A stretch of 64,000 nt of DNA from Aeromicrobium fastidiosum (GCF_017876595.1 NZ_JAGIOG010000001.1:1860001-1924000), one strand, 5' to 3'. Shown: positions 48,410-58,649, numbered from the stretch's first letter. A program made the numbers and translations. The notes: generated by a model not told the origin, from the letters alone.

Positions 48410-49381
48410 ATGACACTCACACCCGACCAGACCGCGTGGTTCTCCACGACCTTCGGCCAGCTCGTCGCCAACGTCGAGCGGGCCGTCGTGGGCAAGACCC
48501 ACGTCATCCAGCTCGCGATGACGTGCCTGATCGCCGAGGGCCACATGCTGCTCGAGGACTACCCGGGCACGGGCAAGACGTCTCTCGCCCGGGCCATGGC
48601 GCAGACGCTGCACGGCAAGCAGAACCGCATCCAGTTCACGCCGGACCTGCTGCCGTCCGACGTCACCGGCGTCACGATCTTCGACCAGGCCTCGCAGAAG
48701 TTCGAGTTCCACCAGGGACCCATCTTCGCCAACATCGTCCTGGCTGACGAGATCAACCGCGCCTCTCCCAAGACACAGTCGGCGCTGCTGGAGGTCATGG
48801 AGGAGTCGCAGGTCACCGTCGACGGCGTGACCCACCTCGTCGGACGGCCGTTCATGGTCATCGCGACCCAGAACCCCATCGAGCAGGCCGGCACCTACCG
48901 CCTGCCCGAGGCGCAGCTCGACCGGTTCTTGATGAAGTCGTCGATCGGCTACCCCGACCACGCGAGCACCGTGCAGATCCTGGCGCAGGCACCCCAGGGG
49001 CGGGGCGGGCTGGTGCTCGATCCGATCATCAGCACCGAGCACGTCGCCACGATGATCGACCTCGCGGCCCAGGTGCACGTCGAGCCGGCCCTGCTGGAGT
49101 ACATCTCGACGCTCGGCGAGGAGACCCGCAACGCGCACGACGTCCTGCTGGGCTGCAGCGTGCGGGCGGGGCTCGCGCTCGTGCGGGCGTCCAAGGTGTG
49201 GGCCGCCGCGTCTGGGCGCAACTACGTCCTCCCAGACGACGTCAAGTCGCTGGCCCAGCCGGTCATGGCGCACCGCATGGTGCTCGACCCGGAGGAGGAG
49301 TTCCGGGGCAACACGGCCGAGAAGGTCCTCGACCGGATCCTGGGCCAGGTCTCGACGCCGCAGGAGCGAGCGACGGCATGA
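48410..49381 (+). CDS. MoxR family AAA+ ATPase
   Basis: 323 residues. Walker A is YPGTGKTSLARAM, Walker B ADEINRA, sensor ATQNPIEQAGTYRLPEAQLD. MoxR ATPases act as chaperones for cofactor insertion or complex assembly and are usually next to DUF58 and transglutaminase genes, as here. Starts after a 68-base gap, the only sizeable break in the first ten genes of the island; a new RBS is not obvious. The stop overlaps the DUF58 gene by four bases. Confidence 0.92.
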   Translation: MTLTPDQTAWFSTTFGQLVANVERAVVGKTHVIQLAMTCLIAEGHMLLEDYPGTGKTSLARAMAQTLHGKQNRIQFTPDLLPSDVTGVTIFDQASQKFEFHQGPIFANIVLADEINRASPKTQSALLEVMEESQVTVDGVTHLVGRPFMVIATQNPIEQAGTYRLPEAQLDRFLMKSSIGYPDHASTVQILAQAPQGRGGLVLDPIISTEHVATMIDLAAQVHVEPALLEYISTLGEETRNAHDVLLGCSVRAGLALVRASKVWAAASGRNYVLPDDVKSLAQPVMAHRMVLDPEEEFRGNTAEKVLDRILGQVSTPQERATA

Positions 49382-50667
49382 CGACGACAGCTGGGGTGGA
49401 CCACCGCCCGGTGACCCTGCGCGTCACTGCGGCGCGTCGACGACTCGTGGGCCTGGTGCTCGACGGCGCGGCATGGGTCGAGAGCCGCACGGAGCGACCG
49501 CGCGCTGCGGTGCGTCCCGTGACCTCGGTGGTGACCACCACAGCCTGGACCGTCGGGGCGCTGGCCGTGACGGCGGCGATCTCCGCGACGCGCCTGGACT
49601 GGGTCGAGCTGCGCGTGGCGGCACTGTTCGTCCTCGCGCTGCTGGCCGTGTGTGCCGTGTTCGTCCTCGGGAGCCACCAGCTCGTCGCCCGGCTCGACCT
49701 GACCCGTGACCGCGTCGTGGTGGGGGAGCGGGCCAACGGCCGCCTGGTGCTGACGAACGAGTCGGCGCGACGGAGCCTGCCGATGACGATCGAGCTGCCG
49801 GTCGGCCCGGCCAAGGCGGCATTCGACCTGCCGTCACTGGGCAGCAAGGTCGAGCACGAGGACCTGTTCGCCATCCCGACGTCCCGGCGAGCCGTGCTGA
49901 CGGTCGGACCGGTGCGCACCGTGCGGGCCGACCCGTTGGCGCTGCTGCGCCGCGAGCAGGACCTGACCGATCAGCAGCTGCTCTACGTGCACCCTCGCAC
50001 CGTCCGTATCCAGGGGTCCGCGGCCGGCTTCATCCGCGACCTCGAGGGCCAGACGATCCGCAAGCTGACCGACAGCGACGTCGCGTTCCACGCGCTGCGT
50101 GCCTACGTGCCCGGCGACGACCGTCGCTACATCCACTGGAAGACGACTGCGCGCACGGGCACCATGATGGTCCGCCAGTTCGAGGAGACCCGCCGGTCCC
50201 ACCTGCTGGTCGCGTTGAGCACCCGGCTCGACGACTACGCCTCCGACGAGGAGTTCGAGCTCGCGGTGTCAGCGGCCGGCTCGCTCGGCGTCCAGGCGTT
50301 CGCCGATGACCAGCAGATCTCGGCAGCGACGTCGGGCCGCCACCTGCGAGCACCTCACGCGAAGGCGTTGCTGGACGAGCTGTCAGGCGTCGACTACGAG
50401 CGCAACGCCGCGCGGCTGTCCGACGTCGCACGCCGCCTCGGGCGCGAGGTGCAGGGTGCCAGCGTGGCCGTGGTGCTGTGCGGATCGGTCGTCGATCCCG
50501 CCGAGCTGCGTCGCGTGCGGCGGTTCCTGCCGTTGGACGTCCGCACCATCGTGGTGCGTGCCGACGTCGGCGGCGAGCCCAGCATCCGGTCGATCGGCGA
50601 TGTCGACATCAGCACCATCGCCGACCTCGACGATCTCGGGACGGCCATGCGAAGGCTTGCGGCATGA
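49378..50667 (+). CDS. DUF58 domain membrane protein
   Basis: 429 residues. Two N-terminal hydrophobic helices (about 45-95) are followed by a beta region and the DUF58 core with the signature GDDRRYIHWKTTARTGTMMV. DUF58 proteins have a von Willebrand factor A-like fold and work with MoxR. Overlaps both neighbours by four bases, so the MoxR, DUF58 and transglutaminase-like proteins are made together. Confidence 0.88.
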   Translation: MTTTAGVDHRPVTLRVTAARRRLVGLVLDGAAWVESRTERPRAAVRPVTSVVTTTAWTVGALAVTAAISATRLDWVELRVAALFVLALLAVCAVFVLGSHQLVARLDLTRDRVVVGERANGRLVLTNESARRSLPMTIELPVGPAKAAFDLPSLGSKVEHEDLFAIPTSRRAVLTVGPVRTVRADPLALLRREQDLTDQQLLYVHPRTVRIQGSAAGFIRDLEGQTIRKLTDSDVAFHALRAYVPGDDRRYIHWKTTARTGTMMVRQFEETRRSHLLVALSTRLDDYASDEEFELAVSAAGSLGVQAFADDQQISAATSGRHLRAPHAKALLDELSGVDYERNAARLSDVARRLGREVQGASVAVVLCGSVVDPAELRRVRRFLPLDVRTIVVRADVGGEPSIRSIGDVDISTIADLDDLGTAMRRLAA

Positions 50668-53000
50668 CCGAGAAGGAGCCCCTCGGCCCCCGCCTGGTCC
50701 TGACCGACGCGGCGTTGCTCGCGGCGCTGTCGCTGGCAGCGATGTCCCCGCTCGCGGACGCCTTCGACGGCCTCCGTTGGGTCGTGGCGGCGTTCGGGGG
50801 CATCGTGATCGGCCTGGCGGGGACGCTGCTGGCACGCCGTCTGCGATGGGGCGCGGTACTCACGGCGCTCCTGCTCGCGGTCGCCTACTGCCTCGTCGGA
50901 CCGGCGCTCGCTGCACCTGACCGGGCACTCGGCGGGATCATCCCGACGGCACGTGCCGAACGGGACCTGCTGACGGGGACGGTCGACGGCTGGCGCAATG
51001 CGTTGACCCTGCCCGTCCCGTTGACGGACAGCTTCCAGGTGCTCGTCGTGCCACTGGTCGTCGGTCTCCTGGGCGCGACCCTGGCAGCGACGTTCCTCTG
51101 GCGGAGCAGATGGCCGTCGGTGGCCGGGCTCGGCGTCGTCGCGATGTTCGCGGTCGCGGCGACGTTCGGCACGCGTGGTACCGAGCTGCCGGTCGTGCGC
51201 GGACTCGCACTGACGATCGTGCTGCTGGTGTGGATCCGCTGGCGTGCCCTCCGATCGGTCCGCACCTCCTGGCCGCGGCGGATCCTGCTGACCACGTCGG
51301 TCGTGGCCGTCGCCGCGATTGCCGGGTGGGGCGTCAACGCCGCCACCGCCGGCGATGCGACCCGGGAGGTGCTGCGCGACCACGTCGATCCGCCCCTGGA
51401 GCAGCTCGACTTCAAGAGCCCTTTGTCGAAGTACCGCAGCTACTACCTGACCCAGGACGACAAGGACCTGTTCCGCATCGACGGACTGCCGGACGGAGCG
51501 CGGGTCCGCCTCGCCACGATGGACGAGTTCGACGGCATCGTCTGGAACGTCTCGACGCTCGACCGATCGAGCGGCTCGAGCGCCTTCGACCGGGCCGCTC
51601 CCGCGCAGTCGTCCACCACGGTCACGATCACGATCGACGACTACGCCGGCCCGTGGGTCCCGACGATCGGTGGGGCGTCCGGGGTCTCGCTCACCAGCAA
51701 CGGCGACCCGGATGCCGCCAGACAGCTCCTGCGCAACGACAGCACGGGGGCGATCGCGCAGATCGGCGGCGTCGCGGCGGGCGACGTCTACACCGTCGAC
51801 TGGTCGCCGACCCCGGCTGCCGGGTCAGCACCGTCGGATGCGGCCGCCGACCGCTCCGTGGCGTTCGATCGTCCGGCACGTCAGCTGCCGCAGCTCGACA
51901 AGCTCGCCCAGACCTGGATCGCGCAGGCAGGTGCCTCGAGTGACGCGGAGATCGCGGCGGCCGTGGCACAGGGCTTCAGCACGAAAGGCTTCTACAGCGA
52001 CGGAAGGCGCGACGAGGCGTTCGCGACCGCCTCCGGGCACGGTGCCAAGCGGCTTGCCGATCTGGTCGCCGACCCGTCCCGCATGATCGGCAATGACGAG
52101 CAGTACGCCTCTGCCATGGCGTTCGAGCTGCAGTCGCTCGGCATGCCGGCGCGCGTCGTCCTCGGACTCGAGGCAGACAAGGGACCCGACTTCGTGGGAG
52201 GCGACATCGCTGCGTGGGTCGAGGTCAGGTTCGTCGGCACCGGATGGGTCGCCTTCGACCCGACGCCACCTGAGGACCAGCAGCCCGCAGTCCTCCAGGA
52301 GGACCCGAACCCTGTGCCGCAGCCCAACGTCGTGCAACCCCCGATCCTGCCGAAGGAACCGGCCACGGCGGAGGGCGCTGCCCCCGAGGGAGCGGGCAAG
52401 AGCCTCTCGGGCCAGGCGTGGGAGCTGTTGCTGAAGATCCTCGGGTACGTGATCGTCGCCGGCAAGATCCTCCTGCTGCTGTCGCCGTTGTGGGCCCTCG
52501 CCCTGATCAAGCGCATCCGGCGGCTGCGTCGCCGCCGCGATCCCGACCTGCTCGTCCGGATGTCCGGAGGGTGGCGCGAGGTCGCCGACCGCGCTCGCGA
52601 CCTCGGCACGACACTGCCGCGGAGCCAGACCCGCGTCGAGAGCAGCATGGTGCTGGCGGGACGGTATCCGCGAGCCGACCTGCCGCCTCTCGCGACGGTG
52701 GCGGACCGGCACGTGTTCGGCCCCGTCGATCCGAGCGCGGACGAGGTCGACGCGTACTGGGCCGACGTCCGGACGGCTCTCAAGCGCATGCGCAAGGACG
52801 CGCCGTGGTGGCGCCGGCCACTGGCCTGGCTCTCCCCGGCCTCGATCCCGTGGAGGTCGGTGGGCCGGTCCAGCGTCGCGAGAGCCCGCACGGCCGGCAT
52901 CCGGGTCGCGTCGTCGCGCCTCGGCCGCCGGGTGGCGGGCGCCGGCGCGACCGCGCGCAGTGCAGTGACCTCAGCAGCTCGACGAAAGGGACGACGATGA
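50664..53000 (+). CDS. transglutaminase-like membrane protein, catalytic residues lost
   Basis: 778 residues. Six or seven N-terminal helices (to about 235), an extracellular part with the transglutaminase core at about 465-535, one more helix (about 588-614) and a basic cytoplasmic tail. In active relatives the triad is Cys (in G-x-C-E), His (before W-x-E-V) and Asp (FDPTP). Here the positions read GNDEQYAS (Asp478), IAAWVEV (Ala517) and FDPTP (Asp532), so Cys and His are absent. The fold seems kept for binding or structure. Part of the MoxR-DUF58 set. Confidence 0.87.
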   Translation: MTEKEPLGPRLVLTDAALLAALSLAAMSPLADAFDGLRWVVAAFGGIVIGLAGTLLARRLRWGAVLTALLLAVAYCLVGPALAAPDRALGGIIPTARAERDLLTGTVDGWRNALTLPVPLTDSFQVLVVPLVVGLLGATLAATFLWRSRWPSVAGLGVVAMFAVAATFGTRGTELPVVRGLALTIVLLVWIRWRALRSVRTSWPRRILLTTSVVAVAAIAGWGVNAATAGDATREVLRDHVDPPLEQLDFKSPLSKYRSYYLTQDDKDLFRIDGLPDGARVRLATMDEFDGIVWNVSTLDRSSGSSAFDRAAPAQSSTTVTITIDDYAGPWVPTIGGASGVSLTSNGDPDAARQLLRNDSTGAIAQIGGVAAGDVYTVDWSPTPAAGSAPSDAAADRSVAFDRPARQLPQLDKLAQTWIAQAGASSDAEIAAAVAQGFSTKGFYSDGRRDEAFATASGHGAKRLADLVADPSRMIGNDEQYASAMAFELQSLGMPARVVLGLEADKGPDFVGGDIAAWVEVRFVGTGWVAFDPTPPEDQQPAVLQEDPNPVPQPNVVQPPILPKEPATAEGAAPEGAGKSLSGQAWELLLKILGYVIVAGKILLLLSPLWALALIKRIRRLRRRRDPDLLVRMSGGWREVADRARDLGTTLPRSQTRVESSMVLAGRYPRADLPPLATVADRHVFGPVDPSADEVDAYWADVRTALKRMRKDAPWWRRPLAWLSPASIPWRSVGRSSVARARTAGIRVASSRLGRRVAGAGATARSAVTSAARRKGRR

Positions 53001-54112
53001 GCACGACCCAGACGACGGTGGGCCCCACCGACTACGCGACCATCGGCCAGCGAGTCGGTGCCTACCTGCTGGACGGGGCCATCGTCGCGGTGCTCCTCGT
53101 GGTCACCGGCCTGCTGGCCGGCGGCGTGTCCCTGGGAGCCGGCCTCGTGGGCTATCTCGGCATCTTCGTCTACGGGATCGTGGTGCTCTCGTCGACTGCG
53201 ACGAAGGGATACTCGCCCGGCAAGAAGATCGTCGGTCTGCGACTCGTCGACGCGGACACCCTCCGGCCGATCGGGTGGGGACGCGCGATCGCCCGCGGAC
53301 TGGTGCTCAGCGCGATCAGTGGCTTCACGTGCGGGATCGGGCTCTTGGTGGACGCACTGGTGGCGAACGGGCACCCGCGCCGCCAGGGCTGGCACGACCT
53401 CGCCGTGAGGTCGGTCGTGGTCCTCGCCGAGGCAGTCGACCGCCCCGCCCCGGCGGCACCCGTCGCAGCAGCCGAGGGCGTCCTCCCGGTCACGCTCCCT
53501 CCCGTCGCCACGGCGACCCCTCCAGCAGTCGCGGCACCGCATCGCCCGAGCGTCCCGCCGGTCGCGAAGGTCCCGCCGGTGCACGTCGGCCCCCCGGTGC
53601 CCCCGGTGCTACCCGCGTCTGTCCCGGGCGTCGTCTCGGCCCCGCCGGTCATGGTGTCGCCCCCACCCGGCGTCGCGCCGCCCCCGGTCGTCGCTCCGGC
53701 TCCTGCGGCCGTGCCGACACCGGCCCTCTCGCCTGCCCCCGTCGACGAGTCGACACGGCTCGCGACCCGGCACTCCCCGGCGACCGTCACGTGGTCGTTG
53801 GCACCGTCGATCGGCAGCCCGCTGGTCCTGGCTGGCGCGACGGTCGTCGGGCGTGATCCCGAGTCCGCGCTGGTGCCCGGCTCGTCGGCTTGGTCGGTCG
53901 ACGATCCCGAGCGCACCGTCTCCAAGACGCACGCGGTCGTCGGCGTCGAGGCGGGCCACCCGTGGATCGAGGACTGGAACTCCACCAACGGCGTCCTGGT
54001 CCGGCGAGGCGCGGAGGCCATCGACGTCAAGACGGGCGAGCGGACGACGCTCGAAGCCGACGACGTCGTGCTGCTGGGCGACTTCGAGCTGACCGTCCGG
54101 ACCAGCTCGTGA
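52997..54112 (+). CDS. RDD-domain membrane protein with C-terminal FHA domain
   Basis: 371 residues. The RDD domain (about 10-145) has three or four helices and the usual TKGYSPGKKIVGLRLVD segment. A Pro/Val/Ala-rich linker of about 110 residues (VAPPPVVAPAPA-type runs) leads to an FHA domain with TVVGRDPES, SKTHAVVGV and WNSTNGVLV. The FHA end lies in the cytoplasm and could recruit the phosphorylated ATPase or kinase. Overlaps both neighbours by four bases. Confidence 0.88.
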   Translation: MSTTQTTVGPTDYATIGQRVGAYLLDGAIVAVLLVVTGLLAGGVSLGAGLVGYLGIFVYGIVVLSSTATKGYSPGKKIVGLRLVDADTLRPIGWGRAIARGLVLSAISGFTCGIGLLVDALVANGHPRRQGWHDLAVRSVVVLAEAVDRPAPAAPVAAAEGVLPVTLPPVATATPPAVAAPHRPSVPPVAKVPPVHVGPPVPPVLPASVPGVVSAPPVMVSPPPGVAPPPVVAPAPAAVPTPALSPAPVDESTRLATRHSPATVTWSLAPSIGSPLVLAGATVVGRDPESALVPGSSAWSVDDPERTVSKTHAVVGVEAGHPWIEDWNSTNGVLVRRGAEAIDVKTGERTTLEADDVVLLGDFELTVRTSS

Positions 54113-57100
54113 AGCTCAAGCTCTCGATCGGAGGACTCGGCGCCGACGAGGACGTCATGATCACGGCCGACGCGGCGGCGACCGTCGGCGACCTGGCCGC
54201 CGAGATCGCCGCCCGGGTGGAGGTGGCGTCGGCGCTCGACGGCGACGTGACGATTCGCGTCCACGGTCTGCCGACCGAGTCGGCATCGTCCTCGCCCGTC
54301 CTGCTCGATCCCCACGCGCCGATCGGCGAGTCCGCCCTGCCCTCGGGCACACGGGTCACTCTCGCCTCGGCGGCCGAGCTCTTCGACGCAGCGGGTCACC
54401 GGCGCGGCGATGCCAAGGCGCTCCTGAGGATCCACAGCGGTCCGGACGCCGGCCGGGAGTTCAACCTTCCCTCCGGGAGCACCCAGGTGGGCAGGGACGT
54501 GTCGTCGGACGTGCAGCTGAGCGACTCCTTCGTCTCCAAGCGTCACATCCGCATCAGCGTGACCGACATGATCGAGGTCATCGATCTCGGATCGGCCAAT
54601 GGGACGACGATCGCGGGCGAGCAGGTCCAGCGCGCGGAGGTCCGGCCGGACGAGCTGGTCGAGATCGGCGACACGGTCCTCACGATCGCCCCGCTCAGCC
54701 GGCTCAAGGGCGGCGGCCACGCGACGGTCGGCTTCAACCGGTCGCCCGTCGTCCAACGCATCTTCGGTGCCCGGGAGATCGACGCGCCTGAACCACCCGG
54801 ACCCGTCCGGCCGTCACGGTTCCCGATCATCGCCATGGCCGGCCCGCTGCTCGTCGCCGGGGCGATGTTCTTCGTGACCAAGCTGGCCAAGCAGAACGTC
54901 TCGCCCGTCATGTTCGTGATGCTGGCGCTCAGCCCACTGCTCATGGTGGGCGCCTTCGTGGATCAAAGACGCCAGGCGCGGTCCGAGGCCAAGGAGGCCG
55001 ATGCTCAGTTCGCCGACTCGGTCGCCGGAATGCGGGCCGAGCTCGAGCGGCTCGGCGAGGAGGAACGGCTGTCGCGGTACGCCGAGGCACCCTCGGCTGT
55101 CGACAGCCTCACGGCAACCGAGGAGCTGGGCCGCCTGCTGTGGTCGCGACGGGTCGATCGTCCCGGCTTCCTCGACGTCCGCCTCGGGATCGGCCGGGTC
55201 ACGTCCCGCACCACGATCAAGCTGCCGCACAGCCGGCGGTCCAAGGCCGCCGACTGGGAGCGGCTGGTCGAGCTGCAGCGGGACTTCTCCACGATCGACG
55301 CGGTCCCGGTCGTGGCCTCCTTGACCGATGCCGGTGGCCTGGGCATCGCCGGACCGGTCGACGTCATGTCGGACGTCGCCCGCGGCCTGGTCGCGCAGAT
55401 CGCGTGCCTGCACTCGCCGTCCGAGGTCGCGATCGCGGCGGTCGGCAGCACCCTGACCGTCAGCGGATGGGACTGGCTCAAGTGGCTCCCGCACGTGGGG
55501 TCGCCGCACTCGCCGTTGAAGGACCTGTCGCTGGCCGACAGCGCGACGACCGCCGCGAAGCTCGTCGCACAGCTCGAGGAGCTGTGCGCCGAGCGGGCCG
55601 AAGGACTCTCGGCCGGCGGCGCGGCACCGGCCCCCCTTCCCCGGATCGTCCTGATCGTCATGGACGACGCCCCGATCGACCGTTCACGGCTCGTCAGCCT
55701 CGCCGAGACGGGCCCGCAGGTCGGCGTCCACGTCCTCTGGTGTGCCGGGTCGGTCTCACAGGTCCCTGCGGCATGTCGGTCCTTCGTCGAGCTCGACGAG
55801 GCGGGCCGTGCCGAGTCCGGCCAGGTGCACCTCTCCGAGATCGTCGACCCGATCCGTTGCGAGTCGCTCGCACTGGACGTGGCCGGGCACCTGGCTCGCC
55901 GACTGGCCCCCGTCGTGGACGCCGGGGCCCGGGTCGAGGACGACAGCGACCTGCCGCGCACGGTGTCTTTCCTGGCGTCGATGGGAACCGACCTGGGGAG
56001 GAGTCCGCAGTCCGTCACGGAGCGGTGGACCGCCAACGACCCGACCCTGGTGGGCGGGGCGGTGCCCAAGGGCGGCTACTCGCTGCGCGCCGTCGTGGGG
56101 CAGTCCGCCGGTGACGCCTTCGCTCTCGACCTCCGCACGCACGGGCCGCACGCCCTCGTCGGCGGGACCACAGGCTCGGGCAAGAGCGAGTTCCTCCAGT
56201 CGTGGGTCCTCGCTCTCGCTGCATCGCAGAGTCCGCAACGCGTCACGTTCCTGTTCGTCGACTACAAGGGCGGATCCGCGTTCGCGCGGTGCACCGAGCT
56301 GCCCCACTGCGTCGGACTGGTCACCGACCTCGACCAGCACCTGGTGCGGCGTGCGCTCACGTCCCTGCGCGCCGAGCTCACGTACCGCGAAGAGGTGCTG
56401 GCCACCCACCGGGCCAAGGACATCATCGATCTGGAGAAGAAGCCGGACGCTCCACAGCTGCCCAGCCTGCTGATCGTGGTCGATGAGTTCGCGGCCCTCG
56501 CGCAGGAGATCCCGGAGTTCGTCGACGGTGTCATCGATGTCGCCCAGCGCGGTCGTTCGCTGGGTTTGCACCTGATCCTCGCGACCCAGCGGCCGTCGGG
56601 AGTCATCAAGGGCAACCTCCGGGCGAACACCAACCTGCGCGTCGCCCTGCGCATGGCCGACTCCGACGACTCCGTCGACGTCCTGGGCGATGCCATGTCG
56701 GCGGGGTTCGACCCGGCGATCCCGGGCCGGGCCGCGGCGAAGACGGGCCCGGGCCGCATCACGGTCTTCCAGTCGCTGTACGTCGGTGGGAGCACGCCGG
56801 ACGTGGCACCGCGTCCGGCACTCGACGTGGAGACGCTGTCATTCGGTGTGCCGCGCCTGCTCGCCGCGGCGGCTGACGAATCCCCCGAGGCCGCCGGTCC
56901 TGAGCCCGAGACCGATCTCAACCGGACCGTCGACCAGATCATCTCGGCCGCGCGGGTGCTGGAGCTGGCGTCCCCGCGCAAGCCGTGGCTCCCGGTGCTG
57001 GCACCGGTCTACGACCTGACGCAGATCCCGCAGCGGACCGACACCGAGCTGGTCCTGGGCATGCAGGACGTCCCGCACGAGCAGAGCAACCGGCTCGTGC

Positions 57101-58524
57101 ACTTCCGCCCCGACACCGACGGCAACATGGCCGTGATCGGCACCGGCGGCTCCGGCAAGAGCACGGTGCTCCGCACGCTGGGCGTCGCGGCAGCGGGCAC
57201 CATGCGGGGTGGACCGTGCGACGTGTACGCCCTCGATTTCGGCTCGCGGGGGCTCAGCATGCTGGCGGACCTTCCTCACGTGGGTGCTGTCATCAGCGGC
57301 AGCGACCACGAACGTGTCGGACGGCTGCTGCGGTGGTTGAGGGACGAGGTCGACGGGCGTGCCCGGCGCTACGCCGCGGCCAGTGCGTCCACCGTGACCG
57401 AGTTCCGCGAGCGCACCGGCGAGCACGACGAGCGACGCATCCTGGTGCTGCTCGACGGCCTTCCCGCGTTCCGTCAGGAGTACGAGCTCGGCCCGCGCAG
57501 CGCCTACTACACGCTGTTCGGACAGCTCGCCGCTGACGGGCGCGCGGTCGGCATCCACTTCATCGTCACCGCCGACCGTCCGGGAGCGATCCCCGCCTCG
57601 CTCGCGGCAACGATCCAGCGCCGCCTGATCCTGCGCCTGTCCGACCAGAACGACTACGCGTTGGCGGGTGTCCCGTCGGACGTCCTGTCGGCCGAGTCGC
57701 CTCCAGGTCGCGGGATCATCGACGGTCTCGAGACCCAGATCGCGGTCCTCGGGGCGTCTGCCAGCCTGCCACGGCAGGCCGAGGAGACGGCGCAGCTCGC
57801 GCAGGCGTTGACCGCTCGGGGGCGGGTCCGCGCACGGCCCATCGAGCGGCTCGCCGAGCGGATCACGCTGTCCGAGCTGCCGGCGCAGCGTGGGGGACGG
57901 GTCGTCGTCGGCATCAGCGACGAGGACCTCGAGCCGTTCGCCGTGGCACCACACGGCTCGTTCCTCGTGGTCGGACCCCCCGGCAGCGGCAGGACGACCG
58001 CGCTGGCGACGCTCGTGCGCGCCTGCCGGCGCAGCTCGCCGCAGGCCCAGACGTTCTTGTTCGGCACCCGTCGGACGGTCCTGCGCAACGTCGACGCCTG
58101 GGGCGATGTGGCCCTCGGTGACGACGAGATCGGCGTTCTCGCCATGGATCTTGGCGGGAGGCTGCAGTCCGGAGCTCTTGCCGCGTCCGACGCGCGGCCG
58201 GTCGTGATCGTGATCGAGGGGATCGACGCGTTGGCGAGCACCCCGTCGGAGGCGTCGCTCGAGGGCTTGGTCAAGACGGCACTCGACCACGGTGCCTTCG
58301 TGGTGGGGGAGTCGGAGGTCTCGGCGCTCGGCAACGCCTACATGCTCGGCAACGCCTTCAAGGCCGGTCGGCGCGGCATGGCACTGCAGCCCGACGACAT
58401 GGACGGGCAGACGGCGTTCAAGCAGCAGTTCCCGCGGACCAACCGCTCGGAGTTCCCGCCCGGACGCGGCATGGTCGTCGACGCCGGACGGGCGGAGCGG
58501 GTGCAGCTGTGCCTGCCCGAGTGA
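54109..58524 (+). CDS. EccC/EssC-type FtsK-SpoIIIE secretion ATPase with fused ubiquitin-like and FHA domains
   Basis: 1471 residues. Residues 1-90 look ubiquitin-like (YukD type: LLDPHAPIGESALPSGTRVT). An FHA domain follows (about 105-195; VGRDVSSDVQLSDSFVSKRH). Two membrane helices lie at about 240-285. Three ATPase modules carry GSGKSEFLQ (about 690), GSGKSTVLR (about 1014) and GSGRTTALA (about 1292); only the first also has a full Walker B (LLIVVDEFAAL). This is the motor of type VII secretion; WXG substrates normally bind the last module. GTG start overlaps the RDD-FHA gene. Confidence 0.92.
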   Translation: MKLKLSIGGLGADEDVMITADAAATVGDLAAEIAARVEVASALDGDVTIRVHGLPTESASSSPVLLDPHAPIGESALPSGTRVTLASAAELFDAAGHRRGDAKALLRIHSGPDAGREFNLPSGSTQVGRDVSSDVQLSDSFVSKRHIRISVTDMIEVIDLGSANGTTIAGEQVQRAEVRPDELVEIGDTVLTIAPLSRLKGGGHATVGFNRSPVVQRIFGAREIDAPEPPGPVRPSRFPIIAMAGPLLVAGAMFFVTKLAKQNVSPVMFVMLALSPLLMVGAFVDQRRQARSEAKEADAQFADSVAGMRAELERLGEEERLSRYAEAPSAVDSLTATEELGRLLWSRRVDRPGFLDVRLGIGRVTSRTTIKLPHSRRSKAADWERLVELQRDFSTIDAVPVVASLTDAGGLGIAGPVDVMSDVARGLVAQIACLHSPSEVAIAAVGSTLTVSGWDWLKWLPHVGSPHSPLKDLSLADSATTAAKLVAQLEELCAERAEGLSAGGAAPAPLPRIVLIVMDDAPIDRSRLVSLAETGPQVGVHVLWCAGSVSQVPAACRSFVELDEAGRAESGQVHLSEIVDPIRCESLALDVAGHLARRLAPVVDAGARVEDDSDLPRTVSFLASMGTDLGRSPQSVTERWTANDPTLVGGAVPKGGYSLRAVVGQSAGDAFALDLRTHGPHALVGGTTGSGKSEFLQSWVLALAASQSPQRVTFLFVDYKGGSAFARCTELPHCVGLVTDLDQHLVRRALTSLRAELTYREEVLATHRAKDIIDLEKKPDAPQLPSLLIVVDEFAALAQEIPEFVDGVIDVAQRGRSLGLHLILATQRPSGVIKGNLRANTNLRVALRMADSDDSVDVLGDAMSAGFDPAIPGRAAAKTGPGRITVFQSLYVGGSTPDVAPRPALDVETLSFGVPRLLAAAADESPEAAGPEPETDLNRTVDQIISAARVLELASPRKPWLPVLAPVYDLTQIPQRTDTELVLGMQDVPHEQSNRLVHFRPDTDGNMAVIGTGGSGKSTVLRTLGVAAAGTMRGGPCDVYALDFGSRGLSMLADLPHVGAVISGSDHERVGRLLRWLRDEVDGRARRYAAASASTVTEFRERTGEHDERRILVLLDGLPAFRQEYELGPRSAYYTLFGQLAADGRAVGIHFIVTADRPGAIPASLAATIQRRLILRLSDQNDYALAGVPSDVLSAESPPGRGIIDGLETQIAVLGASASLPRQAEETAQLAQALTARGRVRARPIERLAERITLSELPAQRGGRVVVGISDEDLEPFAVAPHGSFLVVGPPGSGRTTALATLVRACRRSSPQAQTFLFGTRRTVLRNVDAWGDVALGDDEIGVLAMDLGGRLQSGALAASDARPVVIVIEGIDALASTPSEASLEGLVKTALDHGAFVVGESEVSALGNAYMLGNAFKAGRRGMALQPDDMDGQTAFKQQFPRTNRSEFPPGRGMVVDAGRAERVQLCLPE

Positions 58525-58567
58525 GGGGACTGATCCCCATCGACCAGGTGCCGGGACGCCCATAGAT

Positions 58568-58597
58568 TTCTGGTGATCGCAGCAGCGATCACCAGAA
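58568..58597 (+). terminator. perfect hairpin between the ATPase gene and the first esx gene
   Basis: A perfect 13-bp stem (58568-58580 with 58585-58597) closes an AGCA loop, about 50 bases before the first WXG100 gene. No U-tract. It may attenuate read-through or protect a processed esx mRNA, allowing more esx product than ATPase. Confidence 0.6.
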
Positions 58598-58649
58598 CAG
58601 CACAGCATCGCGGTCACGGTGGCCTCGGTGGGAACGAAAGGAGATCAAC

